The notes under the pieces are model-generated. The model worked only from the letters and a program-made list of their open reading frames with translations. It was not told the origin of the DNA and ran no database searches. 64,000 nt of DNA, taken from positions 847,068-911,067 of the forward strand of contig NZ_JAJCVJ010000002.1 of assembly GCF_020567425.1 (NCBI RefSeq), given 5' to 3'. This DNA is from Salinirubrum litoreum. GTDB lineage: Archaea; Halobacteriota; Halobacteria; Halobacteriales; Haloferacaceae. Position numbers and translations under genes: made by a program. Each line of letters begins with the position of its first letter. The first letter of the stretch is position 1. Shown one piece after another: positions 33,736-43,332 of this stretch.

Positions 33736-35094
33736 ATGTGTCGTTCCGTCGAAGTTCGGGGCGTGTCTACAGTCTCTCGTGTTCGGGGCGATCCGGTCGG
33801 CTTCGTCCGCGCCGTCGTCGACGCGGTGCAGGAGTCGGACGCCACCTTCGTCGCCGCGAGCCTCGCCTACTACGCCTTCGTCTCGCTGATCCCGCTGCTC
33901 GCGCTGGTCGTCGTCGTCGCCAGCGTCGTGGGCGGCGAGGCGCTCTCGGCCGAGGTACTCGTCCTCGTCGGCGACCTGCTCACGCCGGCCGCACAGGCCG
34001 ACCTCCTCTCGGCGTTCCAGAGCGACACCGGCCGCGGTGGCGTCACGGTCGTCGGCGTCGTCCTGACGACGTGGGGTGCGCTGAAGCTGTTCCGGGGACT
34101 CGACCGGGCCTTCGGGAAGGTGTACGGGACGACTCCCGGCGGCATCGTCGCGCAGGTGAAAGACGCCCTGCTGGTCCTCGTCAGCGTCGGTGCCGGCATC
34201 GCCGGCGTCACCGTGGTCGGCGGCGTCGTCGCCTTCCTCCCGATCCCGGGCGCGCGGTTCGTCGCCCCCCTCTCGCTGCTGTTCGCACTCGTCGCGGCGT
34301 TCTTCCCGCTGTACTACGTCTTCCCCGACGCCGAGGTGTCCGCCCGGCAGGCACTGCCCGGCACCGTCTTCGCGGCGGTCTGCTGGACGCTGCTCGGCGT
34401 CGGCTTCGGCATCTACGCGACGGTCGCCGGCACCTCGGCGGTGTACGGTCTGCTCGGTGGGATCCTCCTGCTCGTGACGTGGTTCTACCTCGGCGGCGTC
34501 GTCCTGCTCGTCGGCGCGGTGCTCAACGCCGTGCTGGCCGGTTGGTCGTTCGGTGACGACGGGGACGACGTCACCGCCCCCGGCGCGCAGGCGGGACGCG
34601 AGGGCGGTCCGGACCGGCAGGTACAACACCCGTCGGACCGACACGACGGAACGACTGCGATGAGCGAGTCACCCGACGGCACGGACGGCGACGAGAAGAG
34701 CGACCGCACCGAGCCGCGCGGTGCGCCCGACATCGGGGAACTCGAAGCCGAGATCGACCGCCTCCGGGCCGATCTGGACGACTTCGAGCGCGACGTGTCC
34801 GACCGGACCGTCGAGAAGCCGAAGCTCGAAGCCGAACTCAAGCGGTACGTCCGCCGCCGGATGCGCCGGGGGAAGGCCCGTGGCTGGGGTCCGTACCTCG
34901 TGCTCCTGTACGGGACGGCGATGACCATCGCCGGGTTCGTCCTGCTCGACGACCTGCTGGCGGTGATCGCCATGGTCGTCATCTTCCTGTCGACGCTCGG
35001 CCTGTACGTCCTCTTCGTCCTGTTCGGCATCGGCCTGAACGTCCTCTCGGTGCCGGCCCGCGCCCGCGACTGGGTCGGCGAGCGCCGCGACTGA
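33736..35094 (+). CDS. YihY/BrkB-family membrane protein fused to a coiled-coil/two-helix domain
   Basis: A 452-residue protein (ATG 33736; GTG at 33763 is an alternative). Residues about 30-280 are the six-helix YihY/BrkB domain, recognised by A-A-S-L-A-Y-Y-A-F-V-S-L-I-P-L-L near the start and W-F-Y-L-G-G-V-V-L-L-V-G-A near the end. After a disordered polar linker there is an internal Met (34660), an E/L/D/R coiled coil, a basic patch (R-R-R-M-R-R-G-K) and two more membrane helices. The second part could be a separate gene starting at 34660, but there is no stop between. Function of YihY proteins is unsettled; a transport role is often suggested. Confidence 0.8.
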   Translation: MCRSVEVRGVSTVSRVRGDPVGFVRAVVDAVQESDATFVAASLAYYAFVSLIPLLALVVVVASVVGGEALSAEVLVLVGDLLTPAAQADLLSAFQSDTGRGGVTVVGVVLTTWGALKLFRGLDRAFGKVYGTTPGGIVAQVKDALLVLVSVGAGIAGVTVVGGVVAFLPIPGARFVAPLSLLFALVAAFFPLYYVFPDAEVSARQALPGTVFAAVCWTLLGVGFGIYATVAGTSAVYGLLGGILLLVTWFYLGGVVLLVGAVLNAVLAGWSFGDDGDDVTAPGAQAGREGGPDRQVQHPSDRHDGTTAMSESPDGTDGDEKSDRTEPRGAPDIGELEAEIDRLRADLDDFERDVSDRTVEKPKLEAELKRYVRRRMRRGKARGWGPYLVLLYGTAMTIAGFVLLDDLLAVIAMVVIFLSTLGLYVLFVLFGIGLNVLSVPARARDWVGERRD

Positions 35095-35095
35095 G

Positions 35096-35980
35096 ATGTC
35101 ACGGGCCGTCGGCGTCACCGACCTGCTCGCGAGTGCACCCGACTGGGTGGTCGCCGTCTTCGCACTCGTCACGCAACTCGGCGACGCGTGGTTCCTGTTC
35201 GGTGCCTTCTCGCTGCTCTACTGGCTCGGCCCGTCGCGCGACCTGCTCGACAGACCGGTCGGCGCGACGCTGATCGGCCTCGGCCTCGCGGCGGTGGGGC
35301 TGACGGTCGCCGCGAAGTTCCTGTTCGCGCTCCCGCGTCCGCCCGGTGCCGGCACCGCCGCCGTCCCGCCGTGGCTCCCCGCCGCCCTCGGCGACCTCTA
35401 CGTCAGCGCCGCGACCGGCGACGGCTTCGGCTTCCCGAGCGGCCACGCCCTCGGCAGTACCGTCGCCTACGGCGGACTCGCGCTCCTCGCGGACGCGTGG
35501 GACCGCCGGCGCCGTCTCCTCGCGGCCGGCCTCGTCGCGGTGCTCGTCTCGCTGTCCCGTCTCGTGCTCGGGGTCCACTACCTCGCGGACGTGCTCGCCG
35601 GGATGGCACTCGGTGTCGTCGTCCTCTGGACCGCGCTCCGACTCACAGAGCGGGGCCGGCGTCCGGGCCGCCTGTTCGCGGGTGCGGTCGTCGTCGCGGT
35701 CGTCGGCGTCGGCTTCTCGCTGCTGCACGCCGAGCGCGTCGAAGCGATGGCGGTTCTCGGGGCCACGGTCGGCGGCCTGCTCGGCTGGCGGTACGCGGAC
35801 GGGGACCTCGTCGGCGACCGCCGAGTCGTCCCGTTGCCGGCCGCCGGCGTCGGGTTGCTCGTCGCCGGTGGGCTGTTCGCCGGGTCGCTGGCGGTCGAAC
35901 CGCCGCTCCCGGTGGTCTTCGCCGTCAACGTCGCGTCGGTCGGTCTCGTCCTCGCGCTCCCGGCGGTCGCCGGGGAGTAG
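35096..35980 (+). CDS. Membrane PAP2-family phosphatase
   Basis: A 294-residue integral membrane phosphatase. The three PAP2 signature motifs are complete: K-F-L-F-A-L-P-R-P-P, P-S-G-H-A-L-G and S-R-L-V-L-G-V-H-Y-L-A-D-V-L-A-G, which give the catalytic His pair and the phosphate-binding Arg and Lys. About eight helices in total; the last 100 residues are further hydrophobic helices. It may dephosphorylate polyprenyl or lipid phosphates. The ATG directly follows the BrkB-fusion stop, so the genes are probably cotranscribed. Confidence 0.9.
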   Translation: MSRAVGVTDLLASAPDWVVAVFALVTQLGDAWFLFGAFSLLYWLGPSRDLLDRPVGATLIGLGLAAVGLTVAAKFLFALPRPPGAGTAAVPPWLPAALGDLYVSAATGDGFGFPSGHALGSTVAYGGLALLADAWDRRRRLLAAGLVAVLVSLSRLVLGVHYLADVLAGMALGVVVLWTALRLTERGRRPGRLFAGAVVVAVVGVGFSLLHAERVEAMAVLGATVGGLLGWRYADGDLVGDRRVVPLPAAGVGLLVAGGLFAGSLAVEPPLPVVFAVNVASVGLVLALPAVAGE

Positions 35981-36015
35981 GCTCGACGCGCCGCCAGCGC
36001 GTGGCTCACCGACGC

Positions 36016-37677
36016 TCACCCCAACCGCGTGTTCCCGCGCTCGAAGGCGGTCGCCAGCGTCGCCTCGTCCAGCGAGAGCACGGTCGGGCGGCCGTGCGGG
36101 CAGGCGTAGGGTTGCTCGCAGGCACCCAGCCGATTCACGAGTCGCGTCGCGTCAGCGACCGACAGCGCGTCGCCGGCTTTCAGCGACGGGTGGCACGCCA
36201 GATCGCGCAGGAGGTCCTCGCGGGCGTCCTCGGGCGTCTCGCCCACGGCGAGCGCGTCGAGTGCGTCCCGCAGGGCGGCGGTCGGTTCGACCCGACCGAG
36301 CGGGGCTGGCACCGCCTCGACCCGATACGTCGTCCCGCCGAAGTCGGCGACGCGGTAGCCGAGCGAGGCGAGGAGGTCGCGGTTCGCCTCCAGTGTCGCC
36401 GACTCGTCGGCCGACAACCGGAGCGTCTCGGGCGGGTCGATAGCCGCCGACTCGACCTCGTCGCCGACCGCCGCGCGCAGTCGCTCGAAGTTGACGCGCT
36501 CGTGGGCCGCGTGCTGGTCGATCACGAGCAGGTCGTCGTCTGCCTCACACAGCAGGTAGAGGTCGCGGAAGGTGCCGATGACGGTCACCTCGGCGAGCGT
36601 CGAGTCGCCCTCGACCGGCGTGAGGGAACTGTCGAGGTCGAACGCCAGGTCGGCGGTGCGCGCGAGGTCTTCGCCGGACAGCGCGTCTCGGACCGCCGAC
36701 TCCACTGCCGCCGTGACCGCCTCGCCGTCCACGAACGCGACGCGCTCTTTCGCGGGGTGGACGTTCGCGTCGACCCGCTCCGGAGGGACCGACACGTCGA
36801 TGGCGGCGACGGGATACCGACCGCCGGCCAGCAGGTCGCCGTAGCCCGCGACGACCGCCTGCCGGAGGTCGCCGTTCTCGACTGCGCGACTGTTGACGGC
36901 GGTGTGGACGTGTGTCGGCCGAGCGCGCGTGACCGAGGGGTAGCAGACGACGCCCGAGACGGACACCTCGCGGTCTGCGCTGCCGTCGTCCGGCGCGGAC
37001 CACTCGACGGTCGTACTCGCGCCGGCCACCTGTCGGTCGTAGACGCCGAGCAGTGCGTCGGTCGGGTCGCCGGTGCCCGGCGTGGCGAACGTCTCGCGGT
37101 CGTCGTGTGAGAGGCGGAATCGCACGTCCGGACGGAGCAGGGCGTAGCGCGTACAGAGCGCGGAGATCCGCGAGAACTCGGTCTTCGGGCCGGCGAGCGA
37201 CTTCCGGCGGGCCGGCGTTCGGGCGAACAGGTCCGTCACCTCGACGGTCGTGCCGACGTCCCGGCCTGCTGGCTCCGACCGCTTCTCGCCGTTCTCGACG
37301 ACGACCCGCGTCCCGCGTGCGCCGTCTGCGACCGCCTTCGTGGTGAGGTCCAGTCGGGCGGCCTCGGCGATGCTCGGCAGGGCCTCGCCCCGGAAGCCGA
37401 GCGTCCGGACGCGGCCCACGTCGTCGATACCGTCGATCTTGCTGGTCGTGTGGCGCTCGACCGCGAGCAGAGCGTCGGCCTCGGTCATCCCGTGGCCGTC
37501 GTCCGCGACCCGGATTCGGTCGAGGCCGCCGCGCTCGACCGCGATCGTGATCGACTCGCTTCCGGCGTCGAGGCTGTTCTCGACGAGTTCCGTCACGACG
37601 GCGGCGGGCCGGGTGACGACCTCGCCGGCCGCGATGCGGTCGACCGTCTCCGGGTCGAGTTCGTGGACGCGCGTCAT
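36016..37677 (-). CDS. mutL: DNA mismatch repair protein MutL
   Basis: A 553-residue GHKL ATPase of mismatch repair. N-terminal ATP motifs: [17 protein letters not shown] and [13 protein letters not shown]. The C-terminal domain has the metal-dependent endonuclease signature D-Q-H-A-x2-E-x4-E ([12 protein letters not shown]), the A-C-H motif and C-P-H-G-R-P, so this is a nicking MutL as in organisms without MutH. The ATG overlaps the mutS stop (ATGA), giving a mutS-mutL operon. Confidence 0.96.
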   Translation of the reverse strand: MTRVHELDPETVDRIAAGEVVTRPAAVVTELVENSLDAGSESITIAVERGGLDRIRVADDGHGMTEADALLAVERHTTSKIDGIDDVGRVRTLGFRGEALPSIAEAARLDLTTKAVADGARGTRVVVENGEKRSEPAGRDVGTTVEVTDLFARTPARRKSLAGPKTEFSRISALCTRYALLRPDVRFRLSHDDRETFATPGTGDPTDALLGVYDRQVAGASTTVEWSAPDDGSADREVSVSGVVCYPSVTRARPTHVHTAVNSRAVENGDLRQAVVAGYGDLLAGGRYPVAAIDVSVPPERVDANVHPAKERVAFVDGEAVTAAVESAVRDALSGEDLARTADLAFDLDSSLTPVEGDSTLAEVTVIGTFRDLYLLCEADDDLLVIDQHAAHERVNFERLRAAVGDEVESAAIDPPETLRLSADESATLEANRDLLASLGYRVADFGGTTYRVEAVPAPLGRVEPTAALRDALDALAVGETPEDAREDLLRDLACHPSLKAGDALSVADATRLVNRLGACEQPYACPHGRPTVLSLDEATLATAFERGNTRLG

Positions 37678-40600
37678 CTGTCGGTGTCGGTCGCGGTGTG
37701 GTCGGCGGTCGTCTCACTCGCGGTCTCTGTCGCGTCCGCCGCCGACACGTCGGCGCTCGCGGCCAACTCCCGCAGGTCGTGGAGTCGGTTCAGCGCGTCG
37801 AGTGGTGTCGTGTCGGCCACGTCGATCTCTCGGAGTTCGGCGAGCAGGTCCGCGACCGTCTCGTCTGCGGTTGCGGCACCGTCCCCCTCGCCGGTCTCCG
37901 GGTCCGACGGTTCGGTCGCGGGGTCGCCTTCGAGGGTCGCCTGTACCGTCTCTCCCGTGTCGGACGCCTCGGCGTCGGTGGTCGGCGTCTCCTCGGGGTC
38001 GGTCGTCGTCGTCCCCTCGGCGTCGGTGGCGTCGCTCGGGCCGCCGGGACCGCCGACCGCGACCAAGTCGCGCGAGCGCGCGACGACCGGATCGGGGACG
38101 CCGGCGAGTCCCGCGACCTCGACGCCGTACGACGAGGAGGCCGGCCCCTCCCGCACCTCGTGGCGGAACGTCACGCCGGAGTCGTCGCGGTCGGCCGCGA
38201 AGTGGCGGTTCGTCACGCCCGGTAACTCGTCGGCGATGGCGGTCAGTTCGTGGTAGTGCGTGGCAAAGAGCGTGAACGCGCCGATCTCGTCGTGGACGAA
38301 CTCGGTCGTCGCCCACGCGATGGAGAGGCCGTCGGTCGTGGAGGTGCCACGCCCCACTTCGTCCAGCAGGACCAGCGAGCGTTCGGTCGCGTCGTGGAGG
38401 ATGTCGGTCAACTCGCTCATCTCCCGCATGAAGGTGGACTGCCCGCCGGCGATGTCGTCCGACGCGCCGACCCGCGTGAAGATGCGGTCGAGCGTGGGGA
38501 GGCGGGCCGCGTCGGCCGGGACGAAACTCCCGACCTGCGCGAGCAGACAGATCAGGGCGACCTGTCGCATGTAGGTCGACTTCCCCGACATGTTCGGGCC
38601 GGTGACGACCGCGACGCGGGAGTCGCCGAGGTGCGTGTCGTTCGGGACGAACGACGACTGGGCGTCGGCGACGACGGGGTGTCGACCGTGCTCGATGTCG
38701 ATGGCCGGAGCCGACTCGTCGGCCGAGTCGGCTCGCTCGGCGTCGTAGTCGACCACCTCGGGGCGCGTCCAGTCGCGGTCCACCGCTATCTCGGCGAGGG
38801 TGGCGAGGGTGTCCAACTCGGCCAGCGCGTCGGCCACGTCCTGCACGCGCTCTGCCTCCTCGGCGACCGCCCGACGAACCTCGCGGAACAGGTCGTACTC
38901 CAGCGCGTCGGCCCGCTCTGCCGCGCCGATGATCTCGTCTTCTCGGCGCTTCAACTCCGGCGTGTAGAAGCGTTCGCTGTTCTTCAGGGTCTGTCGGCGG
39001 GTGTAGTCGTCCGGCACCCGATCCAGGTTCGGCTTCGTCACCTCGATGTAGTAGCCGTGGACCTGGTTGTAGCCGACCGACAGCGAGTCGATGCCGGTGC
39101 GTTCCCGTTCGCGGGCTTCCAGATCGGCGACCCACTCCCGCCCGGACTGCTCGGTCTCGCGCAGGGCGTCGAGTTCGTCGTCGTAGCCCGACGCGACGAT
39201 CCCGCCCTCGGTGATCTCCGCCGGCGGGTCTTCGCTGATCGCGTCGTCGATCAACCCGCGCACGTCTGCCAGTTCGTCCAGTCGGTCCCGGAGGGCGACC
39301 AGCCGGTCCGAATCCGCCTGGTCGACCGACGCTAAGGCCGACTTCAGTTCCGGCACGGTGTCGAGTGTGGTCTTCAGCGACCGCAGGTCGCGGGCGTTCG
39401 CCCGACTGCGGGCGACCCGACCGAGCAGACGCTCCACGTCGTACACCGCCTCCAGCAGGTCGCGCACCTCGGCGCGGACCAGCGACTCCTCGGCGAACGC
39501 CGCGACCGCCGCCTGCCGGGCGTCGATGCGGCCGGTGTCGAGCAGTGGTCGTCGGAGCCACGACTCCAGTCGGCGACGACCGAGTGCCGACGAGGTGTCG
39601 TCCACGACGCCGAGCAGTGTCGGACCGTCCTCGCGGGTCCGGTTCTCGAACAGTTCGAGACTCCGGATGGCGGTCGGGTCCAGTCGGAGTGCGTCGTCGG
39701 GGTCGTACCGCCGGATGCGGGTGACGTAGCCGAGCGTCGGGTCCGCGTCAGTCGGGTCGTCAGTCGTGTCGGCCGACTCCTCGGCGTCTCCGCTCCCGCC
39801 CGTGTCGCCGACTGCGGCCGGTTCCTCCGGCACGTCGCCGCGCACGCCGTCACCTTGTGTGTACTCGGCGTACGCGAGGAGACCGCCGCACGCCCGGAGT
39901 TCGGCGTCGGTGGCGAGGACGGCGTCCGGCTCGTCGACGTACCGGCCGACTCGGTCACGGGCACTGTCGGTGTCGAACGCGTCGGGGTCGTAGACCGTCG
40001 TGGCCGCCCGGAGGTCGAAGGTCTCGGCGAGTCGGGGGTCCGTCGCACCCGGGTCGTCTGCGTCCGACTCGTCGGTGCCGGCCGTGTTCTCACCGTCGTC
40101 TCCGCCGGTGTCGGCGAACTCCGGGGCGAAGACGACCTCGGCGGGGTCGACGCGGTCCAGTTCCTCGATGGCTCGCCGGCGCGACTCGACGCTGGTCACG
40201 CGGAACTCGCCGGTCGAGACGTCGAGGAATGCGACCGCGTGGGTCGCGTCGGTGGTGTGGGCCGACGCGCCGTTCGTGCGCGCGCCGGCAGTGTGGGCCG
40301 ACGCGCCGTTCACTCGCTCTGTGTCCGTCTCGCGGGCGAGACACGCGAGGTAGGTCGCGCTCCCGGCGAGCAGTTCGTCGTCGGTGACGGTCCCCGGCGT
40401 GACGACCCGCGTGACGGCGCGGTCCACGACGCCCGAGGCCTCGTCGGGGTCTTCGACCTGATCCGCGACCGCGACCCGGTAGCCGGCGTCGAGCAGTCCT
40501 TCGACGTAGCTCGCGGCGTTGTCGATGGGGATGCCCGCCATGCGATACGTACCGGTGGAGTCCTCGCGCTGGGTGAGTGTCACTTCGAGAACTTTCGACA

Positions 40601-40763
40601 CCTCCTCGGCCGCGTCGCAGAAGGCCTCGTAGAAGTCGCCGACCTGAAAGAGGACGAGACAGTCGTCGTACTCCGCAGTCAACTCGAAGTACTGGCGCAT
40701 CATCGGGGTGAGGTCCCCGCGACTCTCGGCCATCTCCGGCGGGGGACCCGTGACCGCTGGCAT
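37674..40763 (-). CDS. mutS: DNA mismatch repair protein MutS
   Basis: A 1029-residue mismatch-recognition ATPase. Domain I carries the mismatch-reading F-Y-E (V-G-D-F-Y-E-A-F). The ATPase has [13 protein letters not shown] (Walker A), D-E-V-G-R-G-T-S-T (Walker B) and the T-H-Y-H-E-L loop. It is about 150 residues longer than the E. coli protein because of acidic, low-complexity insertions: a T/A/H repeat near residue 150 (G-A-S-A-H-T twice), a D/E/T stretch near 310-345, and a long D/E/T/G region before the C-terminal helices. A MutS1-type protein adapted to high salt. Confidence 0.96.
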   Translation of the reverse strand: MPAVTGPPPEMAESRGDLTPMMRQYFELTAEYDDCLVLFQVGDFYEAFCDAAEEVSKVLEVTLTQREDSTGTYRMAGIPIDNAASYVEGLLDAGYRVAVADQVEDPDEASGVVDRAVTRVVTPGTVTDDELLAGSATYLACLARETDTERVNGASAHTAGARTNGASAHTTDATHAVAFLDVSTGEFRVTSVESRRRAIEELDRVDPAEVVFAPEFADTGGDDGENTAGTDESDADDPGATDPRLAETFDLRAATTVYDPDAFDTDSARDRVGRYVDEPDAVLATDAELRACGGLLAYAEYTQGDGVRGDVPEEPAAVGDTGGSGDAEESADTTDDPTDADPTLGYVTRIRRYDPDDALRLDPTAIRSLELFENRTREDGPTLLGVVDDTSSALGRRRLESWLRRPLLDTGRIDARQAAVAAFAEESLVRAEVRDLLEAVYDVERLLGRVARSRANARDLRSLKTTLDTVPELKSALASVDQADSDRLVALRDRLDELADVRGLIDDAISEDPPAEITEGGIVASGYDDELDALRETEQSGREWVADLEARERERTGIDSLSVGYNQVHGYYIEVTKPNLDRVPDDYTRRQTLKNSERFYTPELKRREDEIIGAAERADALEYDLFREVRRAVAEEAERVQDVADALAELDTLATLAEIAVDRDWTRPEVVDYDAERADSADESAPAIDIEHGRHPVVADAQSSFVPNDTHLGDSRVAVVTGPNMSGKSTYMRQVALICLLAQVGSFVPADAARLPTLDRIFTRVGASDDIAGGQSTFMREMSELTDILHDATERSLVLLDEVGRGTSTTDGLSIAWATTEFVHDEIGAFTLFATHYHELTAIADELPGVTNRHFAADRDDSGVTFRHEVREGPASSSYGVEVAGLAGVPDPVVARSRDLVAVGGPGGPSDATDAEGTTTTDPEETPTTDAEASDTGETVQATLEGDPATEPSDPETGEGDGAATADETVADLLAELREIDVADTTPLDALNRLHDLRELAASADVSAADATETASETTADHTATDTDR

Positions 40764-40843
40764 ACGCTACCGGCGGCACGCGAGGGGTAAAAACGTCTCC
40801 CTGTCGGGCCGTCGGCCAAGAGACACGTCCCACGTCGCCTGTC

Positions 40844-41185
40844 TCACCCACCGTCGGCGACCGCTTCGTCGCCGACCTCGTGGCTCTCGGGGTCGGAGTC
40901 GGCGACGCCGACGCCCTCGGCGAACCGGGAGACGACTGTCTCCGCCGCCCGAACCGCCCGCTCCGGATCGCGGAAGCTCTCCCCCGCGCCGGTCGTCGCT
41001 GGCTCCCAGTCGCCGCTCTGCGTCGGTCTCCGGGCGGCGTCCACCCACCAGAACAGCGCCAAGCCCCGCGAGAACTCCGTGATCGTCACGCGCCGCGTGC
41101 CCGTCGGGTTCGTGTACGCGACCGCGTCGCCGTCCTGGCCGGCGGTCCAGCCGGCGGGCAGGCGACAGTCGTAGGGGTCCGACAT
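40844..41185 (-). CDS. Hypothetical protein (113 aa)
   Basis: A 113-residue protein starting M-S-D-P-Y-D-C-R-L-P-A-G-W-T. It has a short beta-rich core (A-V-A-Y-T-N-P-T-G-T-R-R-V-T-I-T-E-F) with two Trp in F-W-W-V-D, then an E/R helix and an acidic tail. It lies head-to-head with the KhtT-like gene and close to the mutS start. No family recognised beyond conserved haloarchaeal appearance. Confidence 0.65.
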   Translation of the reverse strand: MSDPYDCRLPAGWTAGQDGDAVAYTNPTGTRRVTITEFSRGLALFWWVDAARRPTQSGDWEPATTGAGESFRDPERAVRAAETVVSRFAEGVGVADSDPESHEVGDEAVADGG

Positions 41186-41334
41186 CGAGTCGTAGAGTGA
41201 TCCGTGTGGAGCAACAACTACCTTTGGGTTTCTTCGCGTTCGGTGACGACGCGTCGGTCGACACGACCGCGCGGTGGGGCGCGTCCGATTCGGCGGCCCG
41301 TAGCCTCTTTGTACCAGTCCAGCGAAGGGCGGAC

Positions 41335-41970
41335 GTGACCGTCTACGAGAGCGACCTCCCCGGCGTGGGCAAGAAGTTCGAGGTGGAACTGAACGACGAC
41401 TCGCGGCTGGTCGTCGTGATCCACAACACGGGGCGGCGTGAGGTGTACCTCCGGCCGGACGACGACAGCGACTCCGAGAAACTGTTCGAGTTGTCCGACC
41501 GCCTCGCGCGACAGGTCGGGACGATTCTGGAGGGGGCGTACTTCCAGCCGATCCGGACCGACACGATCGACACCGTCCTCGGCGACGACACCCTGCTGGA
41601 GTGGGTGAAACTGTCGGCCGACTCGCCCCTGGTCGGCAAGACGCTCGCGGAGTCGAACGTCCGCGCGAACACCGGCGCGACCGTCGTCGCCATCCAGCGA
41701 GAGGGTCGGACCATCTCCAGTCCGGACGCGAACACCGACCTCCAGGCGGACGACATCCTGATCGTCGTCGGCTCGCGTGACGACTGCCGGAGCTTCCAGT
41801 CGTTCGTGGAGGCGGACACGTCGTCGGTCGCCGACGACATCGGTGACGCGGACAACGACCTGCGGTCGGACGGTGGGCACGTCGAGTCAGCAGATGACGA
41901 CCTACGGTCCGACGGTGGGAACGGCGCGGCGGCGGACGGCGACCGCGGGTCCGACAGCGGTGCCGACTGA
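41335..41970 (+). CDS. KhtT-like regulatory subunit with TrkA-C domain
   Basis: A 211-residue soluble protein. Residues 1-75 resemble the N-terminal domain of KhtT (V-T-V-Y-E-S-D-L-P-G-V-G-K-K-F-E-V-E-L). Residues about 90-165 are a TrkA-C/RCK_C domain (S-P-L-V-G-K-T-L-A-E-S-N-V...A-D-D-I-L-I-V-V-G), which binds nucleotide such as cyclic di-AMP in relatives. The last 45 residues are an acidic tail with a repeated D-D-L-R-S-D-G-G. The GTG at 41335 is chosen because upstream in-frame sequence has no family match. Its stop overlaps the antiporter start (TGATG). Confidence 0.88.
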   Translation: MTVYESDLPGVGKKFEVELNDDSRLVVVIHNTGRREVYLRPDDDSDSEKLFELSDRLARQVGTILEGAYFQPIRTDTIDTVLGDDTLLEWVKLSADSPLVGKTLAESNVRANTGATVVAIQREGRTISSPDANTDLQADDILIVVGSRDDCRSFQSFVEADTSSVADDIGDADNDLRSDGGHVESADDDLRSDGGNGAAADGDRGSDSGAD

Positions 41971-43160
41971 TGGCCGCCGAGACCTCACTGCTCTCGGTCG
42001 GCGAGATGTTTCTGGCCATCGCGCTGGCCGGCGCGCTGGCGAGTCGGATCGGTCTCTCGGTCATCCCCATCTATCTCGTCGCCGGCCTGCTCGTCGGCCC
42101 GAACGTCCTCGGGGCACTCGGCGGGCCGGCGGTTCCGGACGGCGAGGTCGTGACCATCCTCGCCGAACTGGGGATCGTCTTGCTCCTCTTTTTCCTCGGT
42201 CTGGAGTTCTCCATCGACCGCCTGATCGAGTCGTGGGACCGCATCTCGCGGGGCGGCCTGCTCGACCTGGGCGTCAACTTCCCGGTCGGTGTCGGTCTCG
42301 GCCTCCTCTTCGGCTGGTCGCTCGTCGAGGCGCTCCTGCTCGGTGGCATCGTCTACATCTCCTCCAGTGCGATCATCACGAAGTCGCTGCTCGATCTGGG
42401 GTGGATCGCCAACGACGAGAGCGAACCGATCCTCGGGGTGCTGGTGTTCGAGGACCTGTTCATCGCGGTCTACCTCGCGGTCGTCGCCTCGCTCGTCTTC
42501 GAGTCCGGCGGACTCGCGGCGACCCTCCAGAGTGTCGGGATCGCACTGGGGTTCCTGTTCGTCCTGCTGGCGGCCGTGCAGTTCGGCGAGTCGTTCTTCA
42601 GTCGAGTCCTCGACGTCTCCTCGGGCGAACTGTTCGTCCTCCGGGTGCTCGGTATCGCGGTGCCGGTCGCGGGACTGGCGCTCGCGCTCGGAGTGAGCGA
42701 GGCGGTCGCGGCCTTCTTCGTGGGGATGGGCTTCTCCGGGTCGGGCCACGAGGAGCGCATCGAGCGCCTGTTGACGCCGGTCCGGGACACCTTCGCGGCG
42801 GTCTTCTTCTTCTGGATCGGCCTGCGGACCGACCCACGACTGATCCTCGGTGTGCTCGGCATCCTCGCGGTCGTCGTCGTCGCCACGACGCCGACGAAAC
42901 TGCTGTCGGGGTTCTACACCGGGCGACTCTACGGGTTGACGGACCGGCGGTCGTTCCGGGTCGGGACGACCATGATCACGCGGGGGGAGTTCTCGCTGAT
43001 CATCGCGGCGACGGCCGCAGGCGGGACGACCCAGACGATGACACAGACGATTCCGGCGCTGGCGGTCGGCTACGTGCTGGTGATGAGCGTCGTCGGCACG
43101 GTGGCGATGCAGTACTCGGACCGACTGGAGTCGCTGGTGCTCCGCCGGTCGGCGGCGTGA
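41970..43160 (+). CDS. Monovalent cation:proton antiporter, CPA2 (KhtU/Kef-like)
   Basis: A 396-residue membrane antiporter with about 12 helices. CPA2 features: L-V-A-G-L-L-V-G-P-N-V-L near the second helix, F-F-L-G-L-E-F-S-I-D, S-S-S-A-I-I-T-K-S-L-L and V-F-E-D-L-F-I-A (the E-D pair of the ion site). There is no fused RCK domain; that function is supplied by the overlapping upstream gene. Together they form a KhtTU-type system that exports K+ (or Na+) for H+ and helps control cytoplasmic potassium and pH, which matters in a salt-in organism. Confidence 0.92.
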   Translation: MAAETSLLSVGEMFLAIALAGALASRIGLSVIPIYLVAGLLVGPNVLGALGGPAVPDGEVVTILAELGIVLLLFFLGLEFSIDRLIESWDRISRGGLLDLGVNFPVGVGLGLLFGWSLVEALLLGGIVYISSSAIITKSLLDLGWIANDESEPILGVLVFEDLFIAVYLAVVASLVFESGGLAATLQSVGIALGFLFVLLAAVQFGESFFSRVLDVSSGELFVLRVLGIAVPVAGLALALGVSEAVAAFFVGMGFSGSGHEERIERLLTPVRDTFAAVFFFWIGLRTDPRLILGVLGILAVVVVATTPTKLLSGFYTGRLYGLTDRRSFRVGTTMITRGEFSLIIAATAAGGTTQTMTQTIPALAVGYVLVMSVVGTVAMQYSDRLESLVLRRSAA

Positions 43161-43242
43161 GTCGGGGTCGCCAGTCGCCGAGACCGGACGCTCCCTGCCC
43201 GCTATTGAAGGCTTTAAGCGCCCCGCCCCCGACGACCCGCAC

Positions 43243-43332
43243 ATGAGTCACGCGACGAAGATCGTCCTCGGTACCGTCGGCGTCTCGGCACTGCTCGCGT
43301 TCGCGCTGGTGTTCGGTATCCTCCTCGCCTGA
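43243..43332 (+). CDS. 29-residue single-helix membrane microprotein
   Basis: A complete tiny frame, ATG 43243 to TGA 43332. It has a polar start (M-S-H-A-T-K), one membrane helix of about 20 residues (I-V-L-G-T-V-G-V-S-A-L-L-A-F-A-L-V-F) and almost no tail. A TATA-like gctttaagcg lies 22-32 bases before it, the only such box for this and the next gene, and its stop overlaps the next ATG (TGATG). Those two facts support real translation. Role unknown; such peptides often bind a membrane complex. Confidence 0.7.
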   Translation: MSHATKIVLGTVGVSALLAFALVFGILLA

